The notes: generated by a model not told the origin, from the sequence alone. A stretch of DNA of 64,000 bases from Niallia nealsonii (GCF_002835805.1 NZ_PISE01000037.1:1-64000); one strand, 5' to 3'. Shown: positions 6,733 to 15,286, counted from the first letter of the stretch. Numbers and translations: made by a program.

Positions 6733-7075
6733 ATATGGTCATTTCTTCCATACTCTGTATATCACCATACAGTTCGGAGCACATCATCACCCTAGTTAAT
6801 ATTAACTAGGGTGATGAAAATAATTTAGGGTGCCCGGCGTACTAATAGTCGTTACCTTCTATTAGCGAGTGTTATCGTCATAAATTTTCATCCTTAGACT
6901 TCCTCTGCTCTCTACGGATTCCGAGCCGTTTCCAGCTTGGCTTTCCTCGGAATTGCCTTTTAAATAAATCTAAATGTATATCCGTTACACTTTACTCATT
7001 TCTTTTAAAAGGGATTTTCCGATTTTACCGAGCTTGCTATATGCCATTACTGACATATGGGGCTAACCTTTAACC
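6733..7075. other. structured insertion inside the tape-measure gene
   Basis: Non-phage DNA between the two tape-measure halves. It contains a second perfect 34-bp palindrome (6784-6817, arms TCATCACCCTAGTTAAT). On the minus strand there are two more stems, ATTCCGAG/CTCGGAAT and CTAATAG/CTATTAG, in a segment with much higher GC than its surroundings. A 23-residue frame (MSVMAYSKLGKIGKSLLKEM…) near 7050 may be part of it. It looks like a structured RNA or a non-autonomous mobile element; I could not match it to group I or II introns or to a known omega-RNA. Confidence 0.4.
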
Positions 7076-7478
7076 CCTAACTGATACCATATCTCCGATA
7101 ATGCCTAAAACGTCTTGTGCTTTCATCCCAGAGGCTTGGAGTCGAGTCGTTGCCTCTACAATGTAGGGAATCTCAAACGGTGTTTCTGCAGCAAATTTTT
7201 TCGCCCAGGCTAACGTGTCCGATGCCTGTTGAGCGGAACCTTTAACCACCCACGGTCAACGTGTTTTCATATTGTTCCATGGCGGAATTTGCTCCACTCG
7301 TGGCTTTATACGCTCCGCTTAATGCCCCTTTGACCGTTTCAAATATAGCCAATCCACCCATTACTTCGGTAGCAATGAACCGGATTTTCTTTAAAAAGCC
7401 AAAAAAATCGGACACCTCCGATTTCGCCTGTGCACTAGCCGCTGTTATATCAATATTGGCATTTCCTACATTAGCCAT
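7076..7478 (-). pseudogene. phage tail tape-measure protein, N-terminal relic
   Basis: Starts at ATG 7478 behind GGTGG. Residues read MANVGNANIDITAASAQAKS, FFGFLKKIRFIATEVMGGLA and SAMEQYENTLTV, typical of tape-measure N-termini. A frameshift near 7245 leads into ASDTLAWAKKFAAETPFEIP, then YIVEATTRLQASGMKAQDVL and GIIGDMVSV, where the gene breaks off. The complete protein would set phage tail length. Confidence 0.78.
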
Positions 7479-7509
7479 GTTCGGTTCACCACCTTGCTAA
7501 TGTTATCTT

Positions 7510-7541
7510 TTTCATTAAAATTAATGTTAATTTTAATGAAA
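7510..7541. repeat. TTAANN hexamer array 5 (15-bp arms)
   Basis: TTAA cores at 7515, 7521, 7527 and 7533. Arms 7510-7524 and 7527-7541 are perfectly inverted around a TG centre. It lies between the tape-measure start (7478) and the stop codon of the next relic, which begins at 7542. Confidence 0.88.
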
Positions 7542-8030
7542 TTAGTCGCTTTTCCACCAAGCACCAGTGACGAATTGGCTTTTTGCTTCTTCACGGATGC
7601 CACCACGAATTGCTTGGATGGTATCATTTGTAGGTGCGCCATTAATCGTTAAATTTTTTAAAATATACTAATTACCACGAACAGAATTAGCATCATCCGT
7701 TTCGGTAGAAGAAAGGAACTTAGCATCATAAGAACGGCCGTATGGATTCTTGAAAATATCGTGTCCCTCTTGTAAAGGAATCCCCCTTTGTAAATCCTCT
7801 ACATAGTTTTTTAATGTTGTGATCGGATCCATTCGAGTTAGATAAGAATCAAGCCTATCGTTGCTACAAATTCCCGAGAAGGTGAAAACATCCTCTTTCG
7901 TTAATGGTTCTAAAATTTGCCGATTGATTTTTCGTAGAATTTCTTCCCATTGTTCGCCGGTAACTAACTCTGCCGATACACGAATGGGAATATGAATATT
8001 AACATCCGTCAAGATTTCCTCCCCTTTCAT
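7542..8030 (-). pseudogene. phage structural protein relic with one nonsense codon
   Basis: One frame of about 160 codons, broken only by a TAG after …DDANSVRGN. The N-terminal part reads DVNIHIPIRVSAELVTGEQW, ILEPLTKEDVFTFSGIC, LQRGIPLQEGHDI; the C-terminal part reads YILKNLTINGAPTNDTIQAI and ends FVTGAWWKSD. The likely start is a TTG at about 8013 behind GGGGAGGAAAT rather than the ATG at 8030. Its place between the head genes and tape measure suggests a capsid or tail component; I do not recognise the exact family. It is bordered on both sides by TTAANN arrays. Confidence 0.6.
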
Positions 8031-8039
8031 TAAATTAAG

Positions 8040-8078
8040 TATTAATGTTAAAAAAAAATTAATTTTAACATTAATATT
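8040..8078. repeat. TTAANN hexamer array 6
   Basis: TTAA at 8042 and 8048, then 8059, 8065 and 8071, with an A-run between the two halves that breaks the register by one base. ATTAATGTTAAAA (8041-8053) and its complement (8063-8075) form a perfect 13-bp stem. It lies between the start of the relic at 8030 and the stop of the gene at 8099. Confidence 0.82.
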
Positions 8079-8098
8079 ATTTTTATAAAAAAGTTGAG

Positions 8099-8341
8099 TT
8101 ATTGATTACTCAACCGTTCCCACAATTTAAGGCCCTTTTCATCTAACCATACTCTTGTAAACGGATCTTTGTAGTATTCAATAAACCTTCTTTTTTGCTT
8201 ATCGTCCAGTTCCCTTTTTTGTTCAAAATGTTCCTTACAAAGCCAATGTTCTGAATCTGGTTTATTCCACTCTACAAATTTATAGAGTTTTTCTGCTCCC
8301 GTGACTTCACAGGATAGTCCTTCGCACTTTTCTATTCTCAT
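8099..8341 (-). CDS. hypothetical protein, possible zinc-binding
   Basis: 80 residues from the ATG at 8341, chosen because AAAGGTGAT lies 5 bp upstream. Cysteines at C-E-G-L-S-C and a later WLCKEHFEQKREL suggest a small metal site. The C-terminal half is charged and helical (DKQKRRFIEYYKDPFTRVWL). It is intact and sits among phage relics on the same strand, so a phage or plasmid origin is likely. Function unknown. Confidence 0.5.
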   Translation of the reverse strand: MRIEKCEGLSCEVTGAEKLYKFVEWNKPDSEHWLCKEHFEQKRELDDKQKRRFIEYYKDPFTRVWLDEKGLKLWERLSNQ

Positions 8342-8401
8342 AATTATCACCTTTTTAATTGATTTTAGTTTAAAAAGGCTTGGAATATTCCTCTTCTTTT
8401 T

Positions 8402-8587
8402 TCATTTCTTTTCAAAGTGCTCTGTAAACTCCCTAATCATTTCTGGACTAAAGCCAAATTGAAATCTTAAAATTCGGATGGTTATTTTTAAAAATATAGC
8501 AGCATGAACTTCTTTTGACCGCTTTATTTTAGATTGATAGATAGAGATTAACTGATTAGTTGGGTTACATATCATATTTATTCTCAT
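8402..8587 (-). CDS. small phage-type protein downstream of head gene
   Basis: 61 residues starting at ATG 8587, which overlaps the stop of the MuF-like gene (TAATG), a typical coupled arrangement. It reads MRINMICNPTNQLISIYQSK and ends FGFSPEMIREFTEHFEKK. Basic and helical; family not recognised. The frame also extends upstream to 8635, but the coupled start is more likely. Confidence 0.5.
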   Translation of the reverse strand: MRINMICNPTNQLISIYQSKIKRSKEVHAAIFLKITIRILRFQFGFSPEMIREFTEHFEKK

Positions 8588-10157
8588 TATTCCATTGATT
8601 CTCCCTCTAATATTCTTTGATACCAGCAACGGCACATAATAACATTTGATGCATTCGCACCTAGGCTTGTATCTCCTGGAAACAATAACGGTTCCAATTG
8701 ACCGGAGCCATTTGCCACTAAAAACGGTTCATCTATTTCTACAACTTGTCCATCTGCTTCCCGATATCCATCTCTGGTACGGTCTTGTTGTGCTGACATC
8801 CACTTATTCCCGATAACTATTCCGGATTGTACATCTGCAAAATATTGGCCGCTTCTTCCGGCAGAGATAATTTCGGTTCTTGCAATGGTTAAAGCTCGTT
8901 CTTAGGAAAATGCATAACTTGCTCGTAATACGGCTGCAGCCTTTTGAATAGTTGGTTTCCCTTCCGCTACCACATCCCATCAAGTCATAATTACCTCTTC
9001 ATCGTCCCGGTTTGTAACATAGTAAAGAATCCTAGTTGGAAGCTCTCCAAGATCCTTTAATCGTTCAATATACAGCTCCATTTGGTCATCTGAAAATGCC
9101 TGAAACTTTCTTTTGGCTCGAACAGTTAAAGCGGCTAGCTCCTCTGCCCAAGGATCTCCTGTGCTTATAATAAAGTCATCGGGTTCATCAGCTCGAGTCT
9201 TTTTTGACACTATTCCTCTTTTATCTGTTCGAAACGCACTCAATGGGTCTGCTTCTGTGGTGGAGGTCGTTTCCGGCTCCGCAACAGCAGCATGACCGAC
9301 CATTGCATTAGCGGCTTCATCGTTCGTGATCCAATCCTCTTTACGTTGCATAATTTTTGTTTCGGTTTCTGTCTTTTCAGCATTAGCTTCAGATTGACGG
9401 TCAGTTACTCGTAATTCATGAAACGTCAGCTTTGCAGATCGTTGTTTACCGTTCACTTGCAGTACGACATTATAGGCTTTCTCCAGGATTCTTTTTATGG
9501 CTCGTTGAATACTTTGTATCCCTGCAACATATATTTGCCATTGTACGGTTCCATGCGTTTCTGTGGTTCCTTCGTTCCTTCCAAGGAGAATCGGCAATTG
9601 CTTTAAGGCTGTTACGACTTGTTGATTAATAATGTCGATGACGGCCTGAGCATTGATGGTTCCGGTTCGGGTTCCCCCAACCGTTTTTATTTCTATGGAG
9701 CTGGTATGGTAAAAATCATTATCCGGCTCCACTTCTAAAGCAATAGCTCCTTGGGTAAAGTCGGTCAATAGCATAATGTTTATCAGTTGATCTAATCCAC
9801 CACCATATAGTTTCCCTACATTTGGAGCATAACTGTTTAGCAAATCCGTACTCTGTTTTTCCGGTCTGCCGTTTGGTGTGACAGCCGCCAAACGGCAGAC
9901 CGGTATTCGCTAAGCGCAAGAAATTCCAAATTGCCATAGAAGCATCGGGATTTAGGTCACGTATTACTTTCAGATTTTCCAGCACTTCTCTTGTCCGGTA
10001 ATCTTTCCGTTTGATAATTCCCTCATACCAATACCACTGTTGCTCCCATCTTGCTTTTGTTTGCTTCTCATTTGGCAATGCTCTTATAGTATTCATGATG
10101 GATTGCTGAACCACATTTCGTACATCCTGTAAAGAATCTATTCCAAAAAGCCAATGG
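8587..10157 (-). pseudogene. phage portal / MuF head-morphogenesis protein, decayed
   Basis: A portal-like N-terminal part (NLKVIRDLNPDASMAIWNFL, LLNSYAPNVGKLYGGGLDQL, TDFTQGAIALEVEPDNDFYH) continues in the same frame, across a TGA at 8980-8982 and a TAA near 8907, into a Mu gpF-like C-terminus (IARTEIISAGRSGQYFADVQ, LLFPGDTSLGANASNVI, CRCWYQRILEG). A frameshift near 9890 coincides with a 16-bp inverted repeat. The start codon is unclear: a strong GGAGGTGAG lies at about 10163 but the expected ATG reads ATT. Portal proteins form the DNA gateway of the capsid; MuF proteins act in head assembly. Confidence 0.75.
9861..9903. repeat. GC-rich perfect inverted repeat in portal relic
   Basis: CCGGTCTGCCGTTTGG (9861-9876) is perfectly inverted at 9888-9903 across an 11-bp loop. 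One arm is native coding sequence (the NGRP region of the portal); the other disrupts the frame, so it looks like a fold-back templated insertion. Confidence 0.85.
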
Positions 10158-10242
10158 CTCTCACCTCCTTCCTTGAATATAATTCACTTATAACAAAAGG
10201 AGTAAGGTAGTAGTATTAGAAAGCCGGAATTGTAGAAGCTAG

Positions 10243-10438
10243 TCAAGCGATAACAAAGATGATTAGTAAGATACCAAGGAAGCAATTGATACTTATTATC
10301 TTAAACAACACGAGTACAGCTGCAAGAAATGTAAGCACTCCACCAAATGCCGAACTAACAAATATCGTTTCTTCTATAGCCAAGTAAATAAGCACTATTA
10401 CAAGAATTCCTATTAAAGCAGACCATATCCAAATTCAT
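10243..10438 (-). pseudogene. small hydrophobic membrane protein, frameshifted at its start
   Basis: After the ATG at 10438 (ribosome site GGAGGAAAG) a one-base shift leads into a highly hydrophobic frame: WSALIGILVIVLIYLAIEET, FGGVLTFLAAVLVLFKIIS, FLGILLIIFVIA. Three membrane segments. The ATG overlaps the TGA of the upstream gene. A holin-like or accessory membrane protein is possible; not recognised. Confidence 0.45.
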
Positions 10439-10573
10439 CTTTCCTCCTCTCCTTTTTCAGCATTTTTTTCATACATGTTCACTAGCTTCCATCCATTCAA
10501 TTTCATTTCATCGACATATGCTTCATTGGAATGTTCTAGCAAGATACCATGCTTGTTTTGTAGTATATACCAA
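10435..10573 (-). pseudogene. frameshifted paralogue of the gene at 21717
   Basis: The frame VYTTKQAWYLA, a shift, then HSNEAYVDEMKLNGWKLVNM and YEKNAEKGEEER match residues 2-40 of the protein at 21717-21932 (LYTPKQASYPSKHSNETYVY…SGWNLVNTYKKDA). Both copies have the same non-ATG beginning and a TTAANN array about 20 bp upstream. Family unknown. Confidence 0.5.
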
Positions 10574-10595
10574 GTTTTTATGTGTTATTTATTTA

Positions 10596-10626
10596 TTTTA
10601 ACATTAATTTTAACATTAATTTTATT
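10596..10626. repeat. TTAANN hexamer array 7
   Basis: TTAA cores at 10598, 10604, 10610 and 10616 and a degenerate TTAT at 10622, exact 6-bp register. The 12-bp unit TTTTAACATTAA occurs twice in tandem. It lies 23 bp upstream of the relic starting at 10573. Confidence 0.85.
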
Positions 10627-11262
10627 TTTTTTATATATATTTTTCATTTATTTGGAAAATTAGATTATTTACATAAAAATCATAAGGAATATTCTCAAAA
10701 TTATTTCTTAGGCCTCTATCCATACTTTCGTACAAATAAAATTATAATTTGATAAAGAGGTTGGTAGATATTTATGGCATTTAGATAATGTATGTTGGGG
10801 CAGTATATGAATCAATCATTTTGAATCATTAATCAGTGTAAAACCGTATAGCTCCTTATTTATAAATAATTGCTCAGCCACTAGCAAGATTTGTCATGAA
10901 AAAATTACATTTAAGATAGACGATTAAAGCAGAGAGTATAAATCTGTAATATCGTAAATCCATATGTTGAAAACACAGAAAACTCCTTGTATAGAAGCTG
11001 ACTCAAATGGTCGTATAAAAATGACTTTTTGAAATCAGCTTTCTTCTTAACCAGTCATTTCTTTTTTTGTCATTTCCTTTGAGCATTCTTAATACTTCCT
11101 CATTGTAGCCTCTTTTAACTATAATCCCTTAAAGTAATGCTTTCTCATTCTCCTTTAATAAAAATAGTTCATAATAAAAATCTCCCATATTCTCATATAC
11201 AAATTATAAATTTTAAGGAGAGGGACAACGAACCAGTCCCCGACCCAAAGAAAGGGGCCAAT
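10627..11262. other. gene-poor region upstream of AbrB-type permease
   Basis: No intact gene. On the minus strand 11130-11010 a trace reads KRGYNEEVLRMLKGNDKKRN followed by DWLRRKL, unassigned. A hairpin GGGAC/GTCCC lies at 11228-11244 just before the permease ribosome site. The remainder is AT-rich. Confidence 0.4.
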
Positions 11263-12348
11263 ATGAAATCAACAAGAGTACTCATCACGTTGGTTACAGC
11301 ATTAATAGGTGGCTTTGTTTTCAACCTGCTACATATTCCAATCCCCTGGCTGCTTGGTCCTATGATTGCAGTATTGCTTGGTTCAAGTGTATTAAAAGAT
11401 AAATATGAATGGCCAGGTATGATTCGAAATACGGGAATGATTATTGTGGGCTACACTATTGGCTTGTCACTGACTATTGCTGCACTTAAAGAGATGGTTC
11501 ATCAATTTCCCTATATGCTGCTTATGACTACTCTTCTGCTCCTTTATTGTGCTGGTATTGCGTTTCTTGTATCAAAACTTTCGAAAACCGATTACAAAAC
11601 AGCATTAATGGGTTCTATTCCTGGTGGGTTAACGCAGATGATCATTTTAGCTGAAGACACAAAAGGGATTAATCTTACTGTCGTTACTGTCACTCAAGTC
11701 GTTCGGCTAATGATGATTGTTATTTCCATCCCATTACTTATCGTTAGTCCGATATTTAGTAAAACGAATGAAAAATCCGCTACTACTTTACCGAACATTG
11801 TCACAGAACAAATAACTTGGGGTAGTTTGTTCCCTAATATCTTGATTTTTGTTTTAGTATGTGTGGTATGTGCCATTGTTGGCAATAAAATTAATTTTCC
11901 TACGGCATTCCTGCTTGGACCAGCTATCGGGACAGCTATCGTTCAAAATTTAGGAATACATGGACCTTCACTGCCAGTACTTATCATTAATATTGCTCAA
12001 CTTATGATTGGCACCTATGTCGGCTTATTGCTTAAGCCTAATTCTCTAGTAAATAAGGTTCGAACTATTTCCCTTTCGATAGGAAGTGGATTTTTACTGA
12101 TCTTCGGAGCAATGGGATTAAGTTATCTATTATCATTGTCACAGCCGATATCAAGAGCTACTGCCTTGCTCAGCCTTGCCCCAGGAGGAATGGATCAAAT
12201 GGGAGTGATTGCTCATGAGATTCATGCTAATTTATCTTTTGTGGCAGGATATCAATTATTTAGAACTTTTTTCATATTTTTCTTAGTGCCGCCTTTGTTG
12301 CGGATGTTGTTTAAAATAAGTGAAAAGAGACACAGTGAAAAGGGATAG
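11263..12348 (+). CDS. AbrB-family putative permease
   Basis: 361 residues from the ATG at 11263, chosen because AAAGGGG lies 6 bp upstream and the protein then opens with KSTRVLITLVTALIGGFVFN. About ten membrane segments in two homologous halves, each with the AbrB motif: IPIPWLLGPMIAVLLGS near residue 25 and FPTAFLLGPAIGTAIVQN near 210. Glycine-rich turns SIPGGLTQMIIL and LAPGGMDQMGVI occur in equivalent positions of the two halves. The family (once called ammonia monooxygenase) has no proven substrate in Bacillus. It forms an operon with the isochorismatase-like hydrolase 26 bp downstream, so the two may handle the same small molecule. Confidence 0.85.
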   Translation: MKSTRVLITLVTALIGGFVFNLLHIPIPWLLGPMIAVLLGSSVLKDKYEWPGMIRNTGMIIVGYTIGLSLTIAALKEMVHQFPYMLLMTTLLLLYCAGIAFLVSKLSKTDYKTALMGSIPGGLTQMIILAEDTKGINLTVVTVTQVVRLMMIVISIPLLIVSPIFSKTNEKSATTLPNIVTEQITWGSLFPNILIFVLVCVVCAIVGNKINFPTAFLLGPAIGTAIVQNLGIHGPSLPVLIINIAQLMIGTYVGLLLKPNSLVNKVRTISLSIGSGFLLIFGAMGLSYLLSLSQPISRATALLSLAPGGMDQMGVIAHEIHANLSFVAGYQLFRTFFIFFLVPPLLRMLFKISEKRHSEKG

Positions 12349-12374
12349 AATTATTTAATGAAAGGAGAATTTTT

Positions 12375-12935
12375 ATGGATTCATTAAACATTGATTTTAA
12401 CACAACAGCACTTGTCATCATTGATCTACAAAAAGGAATTGTTGGTATGGTATCAGAAGGGCAACAGGTAGTGGAGAAAACAGTCCGTCTTGTAGAATAT
12501 TTTCGTAAAAATGAAGGTTTTATTGCTTTCGTAAACGTTGATTACCATGATGGCAAAGATAATTTAAAGCCTATTACAGACAATCTAACTACTAGCCGTG
12601 GAGCTTTGCCAGAAGACTGGGCAGAATTTGTGCCTGAACTTGAAGTAGGATCAAATGATTATACCGTAACAAAACGTCAATGGGGTGCTTTCTTTGGAAC
12701 AGATTTAGATTTGCAGCTTCGACGCAGAGGAATTAATACCATTGTCTTATGCGGAATTGCAACAAACATTGGGGTAGAAATGACAGCAAGAGAAGCGTTT
12801 CAACATGGATATAATCAACTATTTATAACAGATGCGATGACAACTTTTAGTAAAGAAGAACACGAAGCAACCTGCAAATTCATTTTTCCTAGAATAGGAA
12901 GAGGAAGAACAGTAGAGGAACTTATGAACGAATAA
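12375..12935 (+). CDS. isochorismatase-like hydrolase
   Basis: 186 residues, cysteine-hydrolase fold. The first catalytic Asp is in LVIIDLQKG (residues 13-21) and the Lys in YTVTKRQWGAFFGTDL (about 101). The third position, usually Cys in amidohydrolases, falls in CGIATNIGVEMTAREA, where a Gly stands in its place, as in true isochorismatases. That argues against nicotinamidase-type chemistry. Cytoplasmic. Ribosome site AAAGGAG. It lies directly behind the AbrB-type permease. Confidence 0.85.
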   Translation: MDSLNIDFNTTALVIIDLQKGIVGMVSEGQQVVEKTVRLVEYFRKNEGFIAFVNVDYHDGKDNLKPITDNLTTSRGALPEDWAEFVPELEVGSNDYTVTKRQWGAFFGTDLDLQLRRRGINTIVLCGIATNIGVEMTAREAFQHGYNQLFITDAMTTFSKEEHEATCKFIFPRIGRGRTVEELMNE

Positions 12936-13066
12936 AAGAGGCTGCCCAAAAGTATAAAATGATAGGCTCCCCCTAAAGCAAACAGACTTTATGTTTTAAT
13001 CTGTCTACCCTAGGGGAAGCATATCAATCGTTAATTTTAGGGAGTTTTTTTACAAAACCTTACTGA

Positions 13067-13102
13067 AACAAGCCGTTTTTCCTATAAGGAAACCGGCTTG
13101 TT
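13067..13102. terminator. bidirectional terminator between hydrolase and exporter genes
   Basis: AACAAGCCG (13067-13075) pairs with CGGCTTGTT (13094-13102) around an imperfect inner stem (TTTTTCC/GGAAA). It lies 5 bp after the stop of the minus-strand gene at 13108. A second, IS-terminus-like inverted structure (GCTCCCCCTA…TAGGGGAAGC) at 12970-13021 probably serves the plus-strand operon. Confidence 0.75.
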
Positions 13103-13107
13103 CTTTG

Positions 13108-14301
13108 TTATTCCTCTAATTTTTGATTTTTTGTTTTCTTATTTATTGAATTTAATCTTAATGCAGAAGCTAGTATAATTACCATACCCACTATTCCAAT
13201 CCAAATAAGGGTTGATACAGAATCCCAAGTTAATCCTTTATCGAAGAAGAGTAGTTCTCGTAAACCTTCTACCATAAATCGCATTGGCAACCAAGAATAG
13301 ACCCAATCATGATAAAATGGTGACATCATTTCTGGAGCCATTGCAAGCAATGGTGCACCAAAGAAAAGCATTAAGATAAAAATAGGCATACCTCTAAGCC
13401 CTATTATGGAAAGTACAGCTGAAATCATTAGAAAAAAGCTAAAGGATGTAATAGATAAAAATAATGCTGTACTCGTGAAATCTGGAATATGGAGCCCTAC
13501 CATCCCTTCTGCCAGCCAAGTTAAACCAAATCCAACGACAAGGGTGACAATTGCACCTATTAAAATTTGCACCAATTTTACTGCAAAGTTCTCTTTTCGA
13601 TTAGTAATGGTTGCTTTTCTAAGAGCGATAAAAATGATAGCAGCACTCGCTAGGCTTGCCATCCAAAGCGGTTGGAATAAAGAAACAGGCGCATTACCGT
13701 TTGCACTATTAGTACCCGTTTCATTAACATTTATGACTTTTTTTGTAATAGGAGTTGCTAGACTTTCAGCTTGCTTTGTTGTTAATGTTGCTCCTTGTTG
13801 TTCTAGTCCGTCTAGTAGTTGTGTACGAACATTGTTGTTAATGTTGTCCACTACTCCGTTCAATATTTGTCCTGCCATTGTTGACGCCATTGTGTTCATA
13901 CCTTGGTTAACAAATATTTCGATTTCAGCTGAAGAAGGTGTTGGAGTTTGTAAAGAAGCCTGCTTAGCACTAAAATCTTTCGGAATAACCAATGCTGCAT
14001 AATATTCTTGGTTATCTAATCCTTTTTGTACTTCCTCTGCGTTTTTTACTTCCACCCATTTCACAGTAGGGTCTTCTTGATCTGTAGTTGCTTTTGAATT
14101 TTCTTTTATCATTTTCACGATTGTTTGACCCATATTCATTTTTGACTGATTGGGAATCTCCATCCCAGCATCCTCATTTACGATTGCAATAGGTAGATTT
14201 TTGGGTTCTGGTTGGACCGATGGAATTAATGTTAGTGAAAAAATAAATATAATGGTCAATGCAATGATTGGTGATAAGAATAGTAGTTTGTTTTTAAACA
14301 T
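13108..14301 (-). CDS. YhgE/Pip-type ABC-2 membrane protein (DUF3533)
   Basis: 397 residues from the ATG at 14301, behind AGGAGGAT. One N-terminal membrane helix (LLFLSPIIALTIIFIFSLTL) is followed by an extracellular domain of about 180 residues (opening LPIAIVNEDAG, the YhgE/Pip signature) and then five C-terminal helices from about residue 215. This is the layout of ABC-2-type exporters of the Pip/YhgE group. Such proteins are linked to export of toxic compounds or late-secretion factors. The divergent TetR gene at 14471 is the likely repressor. Confidence 0.82.
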   Translation of the reverse strand: MFKNKLLFLSPIIALTIIFIFSLTLIPSVQPEPKNLPIAIVNEDAGMEIPNQSKMNMGQTIVKMIKENSKATTDQEDPTVKWVEVKNAEEVQKGLDNQEYYAALVIPKDFSAKQASLQTPTPSSAEIEIFVNQGMNTMASTMAGQILNGVVDNINNNVRTQLLDGLEQQGATLTTKQAESLATPITKKVINVNETGTNSANGNAPVSLFQPLWMASLASAAIIFIALRKATITNRKENFAVKLVQILIGAIVTLVVGFGLTWLAEGMVGLHIPDFTSTALFLSITSFSFFLMISAVLSIIGLRGMPIFILMLFFGAPLLAMAPEMMSPFYHDWVYSWLPMRFMVEGLRELLFFDKGLTWDSVSTLIWIGIVGMVIILASALRLNSINKKTKNQKLEE

Positions 14302-14470
14302 ATTTGAAATCCTCCTAGATGATAAGTTACAATAAATACACACCGTGTTGTTTATTATGTTCTAAATTATAAGTTTGAATTACATTCTGTTCAATAATCA
14401 AATACGGAATATGCGTTGGTTACGGGACACCTTTCTTAATTGTGTTGGATAAAAATAAGGAGGAATTTGC

Positions 14471-15088
14471 ATGCCTGGTAGTAAAACTGATTTACGGGTC
14501 ATTCGGACAAAAGAAGCCATTCGAGATGCACTAATAGAATTAATAGATGAAAAAGGTTTCGAAGCAATTACAGTTAAAGATATAACAACTAGGGCGAAAA
14601 TTAATAGAGGGACATTTTATGCACATTATCAAGACAAATTTGATTTAATGACGAAATGCGAAGAAGAAATTATGTTAGAAATGTCCAGAATTGTAAAGCA
14701 AAACTTCCCAAGTGTTATTGATTCACTTGAAATGGACTCTCCGACTGTGCCACCATTTCCTCTTACAGTTTCATTATTTGAGTATCTAAATAAAAATAGT
14801 GATATTATGAAAGCTGTATTAGGTCCAAAAGGAGATTTATCATTTCAAACAAGACTAAAAGAATTTATGTGGGAAACACTTTATGGGAATAATCCAAACT
14901 CCATGGTAAAGGAAGAAAATTTCCTTGTTCCAGCACAATATTTAGCTTCTTATATGGGAACTGCAAAAATAGGGGTAATTCAACAATGGCTGAATAGCGG
15001 CAGAAAAGAATCTCCTCAAGAAATGGCTCGTATCCTAACTACCATTACGGTTAATGGTCCCTTGTTTGCAGCTGGTCTAAAAAAGTGA
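14471..15088 (+). CDS. TetR-family regulator
   Basis: 205 residues. The HTH lies at residues about 24-55 (EAIRDALIELIDEKGFEAIT, then VKDITTRAKINRGTFYAHYQ, DKFDLM), followed by a ligand domain with TetR_C-like features (FEYLNKNSDIMKAVLG). Start ATG behind AAGGAGGAAT. Divergent from the YhgE-like exporter with 169 bp between them, the standard local-repressor arrangement. Confidence 0.9.
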   Translation: MPGSKTDLRVIRTKEAIRDALIELIDEKGFEAITVKDITTRAKINRGTFYAHYQDKFDLMTKCEEEIMLEMSRIVKQNFPSVIDSLEMDSPTVPPFPLTVSLFEYLNKNSDIMKAVLGPKGDLSFQTRLKEFMWETLYGNNPNSMVKEENFLVPAQYLASYMGTAKIGVIQQWLNSGRKESPQEMARILTTITVNGPLFAAGLKK

Positions 15089-15286
15089 ACCACAAAGAGA
15101 AGGGGACACTCCTTTAAAAGACAGGTACTTTCCCTTTATTTTTTATATAATTATTTAATTAACCTTTCCGACTTTTGAGATAAAAAAATCCCTCTATTGT
15201 AAGGAATGCCCCCGATCGTGGAACAAAAAAAAGACGGCCGTAGCGATTCTTCTGGAGTTTAGCCCCCAGGTAGATTAACACCAAAA

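Noticed and set aside
6733-7075. Group I or group II intron in the tape-measure gene
   Set aside because: I could not find a domain V (group II) or the conserved P/Q/R/S core (group I), and the flanking exons do not join without loss of codons.
13406-14002. 198-codon plus-strand frame opposite the YhgE-like gene
   Set aside because: It is a shadow of the minus-strand gene, whose signature and membrane layout are clear. The frame has no ribosome site.
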